Under the pieces are notes generated by a model. It did not search any database. It was not told the origin of the DNA and saw nothing but the letters and a program-made list of their open reading frames with translations. Shown here in pieces: positions 35,410-43,784 of a stretch of 59,508 nt of DNA. A program made the position numbers and the translations under genes. The stretch's first letter is position 1. The number at the start of each line of letters is the position of its first letter. Source of the DNA: Anaerolineae bacterium (GTDB taxonomy: Bacteria; Chloroflexota; Anaerolineae; Aggregatilineales; Aggregatilineaceae); contig JAOSJP010000008.1 in assembly GCA_027494015.1 (NCBI GenBank), positions 1 to 59,508 on the forward strand, written 5' to 3'.

Positions 35410-36306
35410 TTATCGGTTTCCAGTTCTCGGTTGTTGGGCATTGGGCGTGGCGCGGCGGGCATACAGACCGCGTCTGAGCGCCAGCGCCGCGCGCGTCGGC
35501 AGCAGCAGCGCCGCCAGCAGCCACGCCGCCGCCCGCCCATGATATTTGCGCGTGTAGGTCAGCAGATCGGCCCAGTAGACGCGCTGCGTCAGGCGTGGCA
35601 CCTGGCTGAGGCTGGCGTGCTCGTCGTGAACAATGGTCGCCCCGGCCACGAAGTGAATCGCCGCGCCTGCCCCAATGATCTGGCGGCACAGGTCGTCATC
35701 GGTGAAGAACAGCCTGAGCCGCTCGTCGAAGTAGCCGATCCGCGCCAGGATGGCCCGCCGGGCCATGAGGCACGACCCCGGCGCGACCTCAATCGCCCGC
35801 GTGGAATCGCGCTGCCAGCCCTCGTACCACATGGCGCGGCGGCGACGCGCGCGCCAGCACGGGAACAGCACGCCCAGGAACGTATAGCTGAGCAGGGCGT
35901 CGGCGTAGCCGGGGAAGCGCGAGCAGGTGCGCTGGAGCGCCCCGTCAGCGAAGGTCATGCGCGGCGTCACCGCGCCGACGGCGGGATGCTCATCCAGGTA
36001 GGCGGCCAGCGTCGCCAGCGCGCCCGGCGGAATGACCGTGTCCGCGTTGAGGATCAGCGCGTACTCGCCCCGCGCGGCGCGCAGCCCCAGGTTGTTGCCG
36101 CCGCTGAACCAGCGGTTGGCCCCGGACTCAATCACATTCACTGCCGGGAAGCGCTGGCGCACCATCTCCGCGCTGCCGTCGCGCGAGGCGTTGTCCACGA
36201 CGATGATCTCGGCGGCGAGATCGCCCTGCGTCGCCAGCAGCGACTCCAGGGCGCGGGCCAGCGCGTCGCGCGTGTTGTAATTGCAGATGACTGTGGTGAG
36301 CTTCAT
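35410..36306 (-). CDS. family 2 glycosyltransferase (rhamnosyltransferase type)
   Basis: A 298-residue GT2: VICNYNTRDAL at the start, IIVVDNASRDGS (about 34-45), the donor-site motif LILNADTVI (Asp88 region), FDERLRLFFTDDDLCRQI (the ED/DD motif) and a membrane-proximal C-terminus (AAAWLLAALLLP). It resembles WbbL/rhamnosyltransferases that build surface polysaccharide. It is on the same strand as the LegB-like gene. Its tail is cut close to a tandem-repeat tract, but length is normal. Confidence 0.85.
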   Translation of the reverse strand: MKLTTVICNYNTRDALARALESLLATQGDLAAEIIVVDNASRDGSAEMVRQRFPAVNVIESGANRWFSGGNNLGLRAARGEYALILNADTVIPPGALATLAAYLDEHPAVGAVTPRMTFADGALQRTCSRFPGYADALLSYTFLGVLFPCWRARRRRAMWYEGWQRDSTRAIEVAPGSCLMARRAILARIGYFDERLRLFFTDDDLCRQIIGAGAAIHFVAGATIVHDEHASLSQVPRLTQRVYWADLLTYTRKYHGRAAAWLLAALLLPTRAALALRRGLYARRATPNAQQPRTGNR

Positions 36307-36409
36307 CGTTCCCGCAGCGGATGAGTGGCCGGCTCAGCGTGCGGGGAGTATAGCGCAGATCGCGCCCCAGGCGAAGCGGCAAGGAGAAGCTCGGATGCTT
36401 GGTAGGGCC

Positions 36410-36441
36410 TGTAGGGGCGGGTTTGCAAACCCGCCCCTACA
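36410..36441. repeat. perfect 32-bp palindrome (family C)
   Basis: TGTAGGGGCGGGTTTG followed by its exact complement. A 34-base relative with AGGG for CGGG lies at 45807-45840. As DNA it can extrude a cruciform and as RNA it makes a 16-bp hairpin. It lies between divergent genes in an otherwise gene-free 461-base gap. Confidence 0.9.
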
Positions 36442-36500
36442 ACCGGCTCCGCGAAGTCGCCTTCTTGGCTCGTTCCTCCCCTTGCATTGTTCTTCCGTCA

Positions 36501-36632
36501 TCTATCGTTAGCCGTCAATGCCATCTTATTTGTCCGACCCTCCACATTGGAAAGGGGGCAGCGAGGCCCGCGTCAGTGGGCCGCGCGGGGGTGAGGTACA
36601 CCAGGGCGCAGCAGAGCAGCGCGCCTACGAGC
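36501..36632. repeat. half family A element with the same foreign arm as 26619-26663
   Basis: CTATCGTTAGCCGTCAATG...CTTATTTGTC joins GACCCTCCACATTGG, then the right half of a family A core to GGCGCAGCAGAGCAGCGCGCC. It is the inverted counterpart of the element at 26532, with about 38 of 44 bases shared over the foreign arm. Confidence 0.7.
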
Positions 36633-36767
36633 AGGCTGGCGCGCGGCGGACTTTGCTGCAATCGCCCTGGTCTCCCGCTCACGCCGTTTGACAGCCGTGC
36701 CGATTCACCGTACCGTTGGCGTCAGAGCGGCGCGCACGCCGCGCTCGCGCGATGCTACGGAGGGCGC

Positions 36768-37544
36768 ATGGACCCGGTTGTGATCGAGCTTGGCCCGCTG
36801 ACGCTGCGCGCCTACAACGCCTGGCTGCTGGGCGGGGTGCTCGTGGGCCTGGGCATCACCGGCTGGCGGGCGCGGCGCGCCGATGCGGGGCGTGCGGCGC
36901 GCTGGCTCGATGTGGCGCTGGTCGCACTGGCCGCCGCCGTCATCGGCGCGCGCGGGCTGCATGTGGCCCTCGACTGGGATCGCTTCGCCACCTCCCCCAA
37001 CCAGATCGCGCGTCTGTCGCTGGGCGGCATGGCCTGGCACGGCGCGCTGCTGGCCGGGCTGCCCGCCGCGCTGATCGCCGCCCGACTGCGCCGAGTGCCC
37101 TTTCGCGCCTGGACGGACGCGGCGGCCCTGGCCTGGCCACCAGGACTGATCGCGGCCTGGGCCGGCTGTCGGAGCGCGGGCTGCGGCGCGGGCTACGAAG
37201 TCGCCACGCTGGCGGACTGGCCCGGCTGGCTGGTCGCCGAGCTGCCGGACGCTTACGGGTTTGTCGCGCCGCGCCTGGATGTCCAATCCGCCGGGATGCT
37301 GTTCGGCGGGGCGCTGTGGGCGCTGGCCGCCCTGCTCACCTGGCGCGGCTGGCTGCGGGGACTGCGGCTGTGGCTGCTGCTGGGGGTCAGCGGGCTGGGC
37401 CTGGCCCTGCTCGGCTTCCTGCGCGCCGATTACGCCCCCACCCTGCTCAACCGCCGTGCCGATCAGGTTTTCGACCTGGCGCTGCTGCTGGTCAGCGCGG
37501 TGATCGGCGGGGCGCTGTGGCTATACGACCGGCGGGAAGAGTAG
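36768..37544 (+). CDS. Lgt-like (prolipoprotein diacylglyceryl transferase family) membrane protein
   Basis: A 258-residue protein with about seven hydrophobic segments and an Lgt-like layout: IELGPLTLRAYNAWLLGG at the start, ARGLHVALDW, GGMAWHGALLAGLPA (the position of the Lgt active-site His in HGG) and AAWAGCRSAGCGAG where Lgt has GRIGNFING. The match is partial, so it could be a divergent Lgt or a paralogue with another lipid substrate. A lipoprotein gene elsewhere in the window (26821) implies that some Lgt exists in the genome. GAGGG precedes the ATG. Confidence 0.65.
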   Translation: MDPVVIELGPLTLRAYNAWLLGGVLVGLGITGWRARRADAGRAARWLDVALVALAAAVIGARGLHVALDWDRFATSPNQIARLSLGGMAWHGALLAGLPAALIAARLRRVPFRAWTDAAALAWPPGLIAAWAGCRSAGCGAGYEVATLADWPGWLVAELPDAYGFVAPRLDVQSAGMLFGGALWALAALLTWRGWLRGLRLWLLLGVSGLGLALLGFLRADYAPTLLNRRADQVFDLALLLVSAVIGGALWLYDRREE

Positions 37545-37595
37545 AGCGTGTTATGCACTCAGCACTCTCGGCCAGGGAGCAAAGCGCTCCGTTGA

Positions 37596-37690
37596 CCTCA
37601 CCCCCTGGCCTCGCTACGCTCGGCCTTTCCCCCTCTCCATGCATGGAGAGGGGGAGTCGAGGCGCGCCAGCGCTGAGACGGGGGTGAGGT
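37596..37690. repeat. family A core with ATGCAT apex
   Basis: CCTCACCCCCTGGCC and GGGGGTGAGG arms with apex CCCCCTCTCC-ATGCAT-GGAGAGGGGG. No GGGTGCG ends. It lies between convergent genes. Short flanking sequences TAGAGCGTGTTAT and ATAACGCTCTA are inverted with respect to each other and may mark a larger element. Confidence 0.75.
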
Positions 37691-37774
37691 AAAACCGAGC
37701 ACCACCCCAGACTGCTGGCGGGAAAGGAACCGAGGGATAGGGGGTTATAACGCTCTAGAACGCGGACGAAGGGC

Positions 37775-39070
37775 CTACGCCGCGCGCGGAACGGCTCTCC
37801 GGCGCAGAAACACGGCGAGCGCCCCGACCAGGAAGAGCAGCGCCGCGACGAACGCGGCCTCGTAGCTGACCAGCTCGACCAGCACCCCGCCGATCAGCGG
37901 GGCCACGAGCAGGCCCACCGCTGACATGGAGTTGAACAATCCGGCGTATACGGGGCGTTGGTCGGGCGTGGCATACAGAATCACCCAGTTGATGAAACTG
38001 ATGCCCAGGCAGCCGAGCGCCACGCCGCCCAGCAGGAAAGCGAGGTAGAGGGGAGCCGGCCCCACCGCGCTGGCGATCAGCGCCAGCGCCGGCTGGGCGA
38101 TGGCAAAGCCCAGTGCGCCCTCTATGAACAGCAGCGAGTGCCCTTCGCCAAAGCGCGAGAAAGCGAGCGCGCCGAAAACGCTGCCCAGGGTCTGCATCAG
38201 CAGCAGGCGGCTGACAGCCACATCGCTGGGCAGCCCCAGGCGCTCAGTGGCGAAGCCAATGTAGAACGGCGCGGCCAGCGTCGCCAGCGCCACCAGCACA
38301 CGGGCAATGACCACCGCGCGAAATGGCGCGTCGCGGCGCAGGACGCGCACCAGGCCCGGCAGGTATTCGCTCATTGGCGGGACGGCTTTCACCGGCTTGC
38401 CATCAGGCAGCTCGCGGAGGGGTATGACCACTGGCACGGTGATGACGAAGAGCGCGCCGGAGACGGCGAACAGCAGCGCGTAGTTGTTGGGGAAATCCGG
38501 CCCGCTGCCGCTGAGAATGTAACCAGCCAGCGGAGCCAGGCCCAGAATGGTGATGCCGACTGCCGCGTTGCCCAGCCCGAACATCCGCGCGCGGCGGCGG
38601 TCGTCCAGGCTGCTGCCGATCAGATCCATCCAGGGCACGCCGACCAGCCCGTCGCCCAGGGCCGCCAGCCCGTAGAAGACCAGGAACGCCGCTAGAATCA
38701 GCCCCGGTCGCTCCGGGCCGACCAGCGCGATCACCCCGCTGAAGAGAAGGATCATCGTGCGCACCGGGATGTTCGGCCCCACAAACCACCACTTCTTGTG
38801 CGCCACACGCACCAGCCGCCGGGCCACCAGAAGCTGCGGCAGCAGCCAGCCGATCTCGAACATCTGGCTGGAGATGGCGATGACGATCTCCGAGCCAGTG
38901 AGCTTGCGCACGAAGTCCGGGATGACCGTCGTCGGGCCGATCAGGTTGAGCGCGATGGCGAAGATCGTGTAATCAGCCAGCAGCAAGACGAAATTGCGCT
39001 GGTAGGCGCGCTCGCGCTGCTCCGCTGTGAGAGCGGGGCGTCCAGCGGCGGGCGGGGTCGAGTCAGCCAT
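37775..39070 (-). CDS. MFS transporter
   Basis: A 431-residue major facilitator protein with twelve predicted hydrophobic segments. The N-terminal cytoplasmic tail (about 1-25) is followed by FVLLLADYTIFAIALN, the loop GVPWMDLIGSSLDDRRRARMFG (the MFS motif A region between helices) and a symmetrical C-terminal half beginning at PFRAVVIARVL. Many such proteins of this length in Chloroflexota are annotated only as MFS. Substrate unknown. ATG at 39070 has GAGG six bases ahead. Confidence 0.85.
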   Translation of the reverse strand: MADSTPPAAGRPALTAEQRERAYQRNFVLLLADYTIFAIALNLIGPTTVIPDFVRKLTGSEIVIAISSQMFEIGWLLPQLLVARRLVRVAHKKWWFVGPNIPVRTMILLFSGVIALVGPERPGLILAAFLVFYGLAALGDGLVGVPWMDLIGSSLDDRRRARMFGLGNAAVGITILGLAPLAGYILSGSGPDFPNNYALLFAVSGALFVITVPVVIPLRELPDGKPVKAVPPMSEYLPGLVRVLRRDAPFRAVVIARVLVALATLAAPFYIGFATERLGLPSDVAVSRLLLMQTLGSVFGALAFSRFGEGHSLLFIEGALGFAIAQPALALIASAVGPAPLYLAFLLGGVALGCLGISFINWVILYATPDQRPVYAGLFNSMSAVGLLVAPLIGGVLVELVSYEAAFVAALLFLVGALAVFLRRRAVPRAA

Positions 39071-39157
39071 CAATACCTCATCGGGTGAGCAGAGTGCGGC
39101 AGCCAATCGGCTATTCTACGTGAGGCCGGGGGAAGTGTCCAGCATGAGTCGGGCGAG

Positions 39158-39350
39158 GGGCGCGTGCAAAGGTTGACAGCGACTCGCTGGGCGCGGGGAT
39201 ATTGACCTCACCCTCAGCCTCGCCCCGCTCGGCTTGCCCCCTCTCCGTTGACGGAGAGGGGGCGGCGAGGCGCGTCAGCGCCGAGCGGGGGTGAGGTCAG
39301 CCAGGGCGCAGCAGAGCAGCGCCCCTACCTGACAGGTTTTGCACGCACCC
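39158..39350. mobile_element. family A MITE, fourth copy (inverted)
   Basis: Again 193 bp, in the opposite orientation to the other full copies: it begins GGGCGCGTGCAAAGG and ends TTTTGCACGCACCC. The apex is CCCCCTCTCC-GTTGAC-GGAGAGGGGG. The flanks share GTCGGG in direct orientation (39148-39153 and 39352-39357), compatible with an eroded target duplication. Confidence 0.85.
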
Positions 39351-39410
39351 CGTCGGGGACGCGGCGACTCAGGCAGCGTCCCTTTTTCAGGCGGAATTCA
39401 TACCTGCCGC

Positions 39411-39439
39411 TTGGAACAGCTTTCGCCCGCGCATACAAT
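39411..39439 (+). promoter_or_regulatory. sigma70-type promoter of the ABC exporter operon
   Basis: TTGGAA (39411-39416), 17 bases, TACAAT (39434-39439). It drives the two-gene ABC unit starting at 39549. The tandem-repeat tract lies in the transcribed leader. Confidence 0.75.
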
Positions 39440-39443
39440 AGAG

Positions 39444-39545
39444 AGATGAGTCTTGAGTCTAGAGTCAGGAGTATGATCCACACCAGACTCGTGACTCCAG
39501 ACTCAAAACTCTCGACTCACAACCAACAACCAACAACCCGGCACC
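39444..39545. repeat. GAGTCTTGAGTCT / ACAACCAACAACC tandem tract
   Basis: Imperfect units GAGTC-TTGAGTC-TAGAGTC and the opposing CGTGACTC-CAGACTC-AAAACTC-TCGACTC, followed by CAACCAACAACCAACAACC, ending 3 bases before the ATPase ATG. The two halves can pair in the leader RNA. The gene's ribosome-binding site is not obvious. Confidence 0.7.
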
Positions 39546-39548
39546 ACC

Positions 39549-40493
39549 ATGATCGAGACCTTCGAGCTGTGCAAAGACTTCAAGGACTTCCGCGCCGTTG
39601 ACCGGGTGACGTTCACGGTCGCGCCGGGAGAGATCTTCGCCATGCTGGGGCCGAACGGCGCGGGCAAGACGACGACCGTGCGTATGCTCACCTCGATCCT
39701 CAGGCCCACGTCAGGCTGGGCGCGCGTGGCCGGCTATGACGTGGTGGCCCAGCCGACGGCGGTGCGCGCGTCAGTGGGCGTGCTCACCGAGCAGCACGGT
39801 CTCTACGAGCGCATGAAGGGCGAGGAATACCTCGACTTCTTCGCGCGCATCTACGACCTGCCGCCCGCAGTCCGGCGGCGACGCCCGCGCCAGCTCATGG
39901 AGCACTTCGGGCTGGGCGACGCGCTCAACAAGCGGCTGGGCGAATATTCGAAGGGCATGAAACAGAAGCTGGCCCTGGTGCGGGCCATGCTGCACGACCC
40001 GCCCGTGCTGCTGCTCGACGAGCCGACCTCGGCGATGGACCCGCAGAGCGCCAGGCTGGTGCGCGAAGCGATCAAGGAGCTGCGCCGCGAGGAGCGCACC
40101 ATCGCCATCACCACACACAACCTGGTCGAAGCCGAAGACCTGGCCGACCATATCGCCGTCATCCGCCAGGGGCGGATCATCGCGCACGGCACCTTCGCCG
40201 GGCTTTCGGGGCGCTTCGTCGGTGCGCCGCTGATGGAGCTGCGCCTGGCGCGGCACCTCAACGGGGCGATTGACACCCTGCACGAGATGGTCACCATCGT
40301 CGAGACGGGCGATTGCTGGCTGCGCTACCGCACGCCCGACCCGGCGCTGACCAATCCCCAGGTGATCCGCCGCCTGACCGGGGCCGGGCTGGACATTGTG
40401 ACGCTGAGCGAGGTCTCGCGCACGCTCGAAGACGTGTACCTGCAGATCGTTGCCGAGGATGAAGGGATGGCTTCGCATGGTCAGCCTGAGTGA
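39549..40493 (+). CDS. ABC transporter ATP-binding protein (NatA/DrrA type)
   Basis: A 314-residue single-domain exporter ATPase. Walker A is GPNGAGKTT (about 35-43), the Q-loop region is VGVLTEQHGLYERM, the signature is YSKGMKQK (divergent from LSGGQ but common in NatA-type proteins) and Walker B is VLLLDEPTSAMDP. The C-terminal extension (about 225-300) is also usual for this group. The gene overlaps the permease start by about 17 bases, so the two are coupled. Substrate unknown; drug, lipid or Na+ efflux are all possible. Confidence 0.92.
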   Translation: MIETFELCKDFKDFRAVDRVTFTVAPGEIFAMLGPNGAGKTTTVRMLTSILRPTSGWARVAGYDVVAQPTAVRASVGVLTEQHGLYERMKGEEYLDFFARIYDLPPAVRRRRPRQLMEHFGLGDALNKRLGEYSKGMKQKLALVRAMLHDPPVLLLDEPTSAMDPQSARLVREAIKELRREERTIAITTHNLVEAEDLADHIAVIRQGRIIAHGTFAGLSGRFVGAPLMELRLARHLNGAIDTLHEMVTIVETGDCWLRYRTPDPALTNPQVIRRLTGAGLDIVTLSEVSRTLEDVYLQIVAEDEGMASHGQPE

Positions 40494-41991
40494 GGGCATG
40501 GTGCAAGGCAGAGTTCCGCCTGCCGAGCCGGACAGCCAGTGGAGCCGGGCGACAGTCGCCCGCACGCTGCGCCACGCCCTGATCGTCACCCGCCGCGAAG
40601 TGCGCGACAGCCTGCGCGACTGGCGGATTATGACCCCCATCTTCCTGCTGACGCTCATCTTCCCGCTGCTGGCCAACCAGATGACACACGTCTTCACCGG
40701 TTTTTTCGAGGACAACGGCGCGGAAGACCTGCTGCCGGCGCTGCTGCCGCTCATGCCGATGATCGTCGGCTTCTTCCCGGTGTCCATCTCGCTGGTCATC
40801 GCCCTGGAGACATTCGTTGGCGAAAAGGAACGGCGCAGCCTGGAGCCGCTGCTCTCCACTCCGCTGACCAACACAGAGCTGTACCTGGGCAAGTCGTTCG
40901 CGGCCATGCTGCCGCCGCTGCTGGCCAGCTACAGCGGCATGGCCATCTACATGGGCGCGCTGATCCTGGGCGAGCAGCAATGGCGCCCGCCCCTGCTGCT
41001 GGTCGTGCAGATCGTGCTGCTGACCACCTCGCAGGCGCTGGTGATGGTCACCGGGGCGGTCGTTGTCTCCAGCCAGACCACTTCGACGCGCGCCGCCAAC
41101 CTGCTGGCCAGTTTCATCATCATCCCCATGTCCCTGCTGATCATGCTGGAAGCGACGATCATGGTGCAGCCGCACCGCCGCTATTTGCTGTGGGTGATCA
41201 TGGCCGGCGTGCTGGTCGCGGTGATCCTGCTGGTGCGCATGGGCGCGCGCCTGTTCAACCGCGAGGAATTGCTGGGCCGCGCGCTGGATCAGCTCAACCT
41301 GCGCTGGATCGGGCGCACGTTCTGGCGGGGCGTGCGCGGCCCGGCGGAAGAAGCCTTCTCGCTGCGGCGCTGGTACCGGCTCGGCGTGTTCCCCGCCGCA
41401 CGACGTTTGCGCGGGAGCGCCGCCGTCGTGCTGATCTGTGTGATCGGCGCCTTCGTCGGCGGGTGGATCGCGGCGGGGCAGTGGCGCATCCCGCTCGACC
41501 AGTTCAGCGCGAACGACGAGACGCTGCTGGACAACCTGCGCTCCTGGTTCGACCTGGGCCAGGACAACCCGCACCTGATCGTCATGGCGCTGGTGCAGAA
41601 TACGCGCGTGCTGCTGGCCGCCACGCTGCTGGGGATGTTCACCTTCGGGATGATGGGGCTGGTGCTGGTCGCCGTGCCCTTCGGCATCCTGGGCTTCATT
41701 CTGGCCCAGGTGACGATGGCCGGACTCAGCCCGCTGCCCTTCCTGCTGGCCGTGATTCCGCACGGCGCGCTGGAGATCCCGGCGATTGTGCTGGCAGCGG
41801 CGGCGGCGCTGCGCCTGGGCAGCGTGGTCACGCGCCCGCCCGCCGACGTGACCGCCAGCGAAGCGTGGCTGGCGGCGGCGGCAGATGTGGTCAAGGTTGG
41901 CGTGGGGCTGGTGCTGCCGCTGCTGGTGCTGGCGGCGCTGCTGGAAGTGAGCCTGACGCCGCGCGTCGTCGAATTTGTGTTAACGCTATGA
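40477..41991 (+). CDS. ABC-2 type transporter permease
   Basis: A 504-residue membrane partner of the ATPase at 39549. A cytoplasmic N-terminus with LIVTRREVRDSLRDWRI leads to a first membrane helix, an ABC-2 region with EKERRSLEPLLSTPLTNTELYLGK (the coupling segment) and a block of helices to about residue 245. A second half with a large loop and SpoIIM-like helices (LLAATLLGMFTFGMMGLVLV) follows, so it appears to combine an ABC-2 permease with a stage II sporulation M-like domain. I chose the ATG at 40477; the frame also opens at a TTG at 40450. Confidence 0.85.
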   Translation: MVSLSEGMVQGRVPPAEPDSQWSRATVARTLRHALIVTRREVRDSLRDWRIMTPIFLLTLIFPLLANQMTHVFTGFFEDNGAEDLLPALLPLMPMIVGFFPVSISLVIALETFVGEKERRSLEPLLSTPLTNTELYLGKSFAAMLPPLLASYSGMAIYMGALILGEQQWRPPLLLVVQIVLLTTSQALVMVTGAVVVSSQTTSTRAANLLASFIIIPMSLLIMLEATIMVQPHRRYLLWVIMAGVLVAVILLVRMGARLFNREELLGRALDQLNLRWIGRTFWRGVRGPAEEAFSLRRWYRLGVFPAARRLRGSAAVVLICVIGAFVGGWIAAGQWRIPLDQFSANDETLLDNLRSWFDLGQDNPHLIVMALVQNTRVLLAATLLGMFTFGMMGLVLVAVPFGILGFILAQVTMAGLSPLPFLLAVIPHGALEIPAIVLAAAAALRLGSVVTRPPADVTASEAWLAAAADVVKVGVGLVLPLLVLAALLEVSLTPRVVEFVLTL

Positions 41992-42078
41992 TCCGTGCTA
42001 TACAGGGGAGCGTCTTGCCACAACATGCCCCTGCGCCGGGTTCTCACCGACGGCTGATGGCTTCTCACAGGACATGCG

Positions 42079-42837
42079 ATGGCCCGTCTGATCATCCTCG
42101 GCTCGGCGGCGGCGCTCTCGGACGCCACGCATGACAACACGCATTTTGTGCTGCAAGGCGATCACGACCGCGCTGTGCTGGTGGACTGCGGTTCGAACCC
42201 GCTGAGCAAGCTGGCCCGGCACGGCATCGGTCCCAACCACCTGACCGACCTGATCCTCACTCACTTTCACCCCGATCATGTCTACGGCGTGCCCATCCTG
42301 CTGATGCAGTTGTGGCTGGTGGGGCGGCGCAGGCCGCTGGATGTCTACGGGCTGCACCATTGCATGCAGCGCTTCGAAGACATGCTCGACGCCTTCATGG
42401 TCAACACCTGGCCCGACTTCTTCGAAGTGCGCGTCCATCGCCTGGCCGAGCAGCCGGACGCGCCCCTGCTGGACAGCGACGACTTCCGCATCCGCGCCTG
42501 GCCGACCCGGCACTTCATCCCGACGATCGGGCTGCGCGTGGAGGTCAGGTCGTCCGGCCAGGTGATCAGCTATTCGGGCGACACCGAGCCGATTCCCCAC
42601 ATCATCGCCCTGGCCCGCGACGCCGACCTGCTGCTGCACGAGGCGGCGGGCGAAGGCGCCGGCCATTCCAGCGCGGCGCAGGCGGGCGAAGTGGCGACGC
42701 TGGCTGGCGCGCAGCGGCTGGCGCTGGTGCACTACCCGGTGGGCGACGCCGAACCTGAGGCGCTGATCGCGGAGGCGCGCACGGCGTTCGCCGGCCCGGT
42801 GACGCTGGCCAAAGACCACGACGTGTACGCGATTTAA
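42079..42837 (+). CDS. MBL-fold metallohydrolase (RNase Z-like)
   Basis: A 252-residue metallo-beta-lactamase-fold hydrolase. The metal motif is LTHFHPDHVYG (about 60-70), with later ligands in PTRHFIPTIG (His), SYSGDTEP (Asp) and ALVHYPVG (His). The layout with RLIILGSAAALSD at the start matches RNase Z/arylsulfatase-like members. The RNase Z exosite is not evident, so tRNA processing should not be assumed. It stands alone between the ABC exporter and a convergent maf gene. Confidence 0.85.
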   Translation: MARLIILGSAAALSDATHDNTHFVLQGDHDRAVLVDCGSNPLSKLARHGIGPNHLTDLILTHFHPDHVYGVPILLMQLWLVGRRRPLDVYGLHHCMQRFEDMLDAFMVNTWPDFFEVRVHRLAEQPDAPLLDSDDFRIRAWPTRHFIPTIGLRVEVRSSGQVISYSGDTEPIPHIIALARDADLLLHEAAGEGAGHSSAAQAGEVATLAGAQRLALVHYPVGDAEPEALIAEARTAFAGPVTLAKDHDVYAI

Positions 42838-42856
42838 GAGAGGGGACGTCTCTCTG

Positions 42857-42889
42857 AGACTTCCGAAGTTTTGGAAACTTCGGAAGTCT
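42857..42889. repeat. 33-bp AGACTTCC palindrome between convergent genes
   Basis: AGACTTCCGAAGTTT-TGG-AAACTTCGGAAGTCT. It sits 20 bases after the MBL gene stop and 35 bases past the maf stop, so it may terminate both. Confidence 0.85.
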
Positions 42890-42924
42890 GCGGGAGCGCC
42901 TGGGGGATATGCTCCTGCGTAACC

Positions 42925-43596
42925 TCACCCCGGACTTGGCTGTGCCAGAATCGCCGCGCTGACATCGCACGCATAGGCGAAGTGGGCCTGGCAGCGCTCC
43001 GGCACATCGGCGCGCACCTCCACGCCCAACCAGCGCAGAACGCGCAGCAGGTGACACAGCGGCAGCCCGACCACGTTGGCGAAGCAGCCGCTCGTCAGCG
43101 CGGCGGGGCGGAAGCCCGCGTGCTGGATGGCGTAGCCGCCCGCCTTGTCGAAGGGGTCGCCGCTGGCAATGTAGGCGGCGATCTCGTCGTCGCTGTAGGG
43201 GCGCATGGGCACGTCGGTCACGGCGATGTCGGTGATCGCCCGCCCCGCCGCCACCTGGATCACCGTCAGCGCCGTGTAGACCTGGTGCGCCCGCCCGCGC
43301 AGTTGGCGCAGCATGGCCCACGCCTCGTCCGCGTCGGCGGGCTTGCCCAGGATGGCCTCACCGTCGGCGACGGTGGTATCGGCGGCCAGCACCAGCGCGT
43401 GCCCGGCAGCGGCAGCGAGCGCCGCGCGCGCCTTGTCCTGGCTCAGGCGGATGGTGTAGGCGCGCGCCGACTCGCCGGAGAGCGGCGTCTCGTCAATGTC
43501 GGCGCTGGTCGTGGCGAAGCTCAGCCCGGTCAGGCGCAGCAGCTCGCGGCGGCGGGGCGACCCGGAAGCGAGCAGGAGGGTGGGGGGTGGCGTCAC
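42925..43596 (-). CDS. maf: Maf-family nucleotide pyrophosphatase
   Basis: Hydrolyses non-canonical or pyrimidine nucleoside triphosphates (house-cleaning). The 223-residue protein has the Maf signature LLASGSPRRRELL (about 7-19), then DIDETP, RLSQDKA, VLAADTTVADG (catalytic Asp) and LGKPADADEAWAML, and GDPFDKAGGYAIQ. The C-terminal 25 residues extend a little beyond the usual end. Which subfamily (YhdE or YceF) cannot be told with certainty. Confidence 0.92.
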   Translation of the reverse strand: MTPPPTLLLASGSPRRRELLRLTGLSFATTSADIDETPLSGESARAYTIRLSQDKARAALAAAAGHALVLAADTTVADGEAILGKPADADEAWAMLRQLRGRAHQVYTALTVIQVAAGRAITDIAVTDVPMRPYSDDEIAAYIASGDPFDKAGGYAIQHAGFRPAALTSGCFANVVGLPLCHLLRVLRWLGVEVRADVPERCQAHFAYACDVSAAILAQPSPG

Positions 43597-43656
43597 TGGG
43601 CGATCCTTCAGAGGTGGATAGGTATTCAGGTAGGTCTGGTGTGGCGCTTCACTTCA

Positions 43657-43747
43657 CCTCACCCCCGCTCGGCGCTAACGCGCCTCGCCACCCCCTCTCC
43701 ATGCATGGAAAGGGGGTAAGCCGAGCGCAGCGAGGCTGGGGTAAGGC
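43657..43747. repeat. family A core with ATGCAT apex
   Basis: CCTCACCCCCGCTCGGCGC, apex CCCCCTCTCC-ATGCAT-GGAAAGGGGG, and AAGCCGAGCGCAGCGAGGCTGG. It is almost the same core as at 37596, without terminal repeats. It lies between the maf start and the FHA gene's stop. Confidence 0.75.
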
Positions 43748-43784
43748 GCGATCTCGCGAATAGTATGAGATGCAGCGTGCGCCG

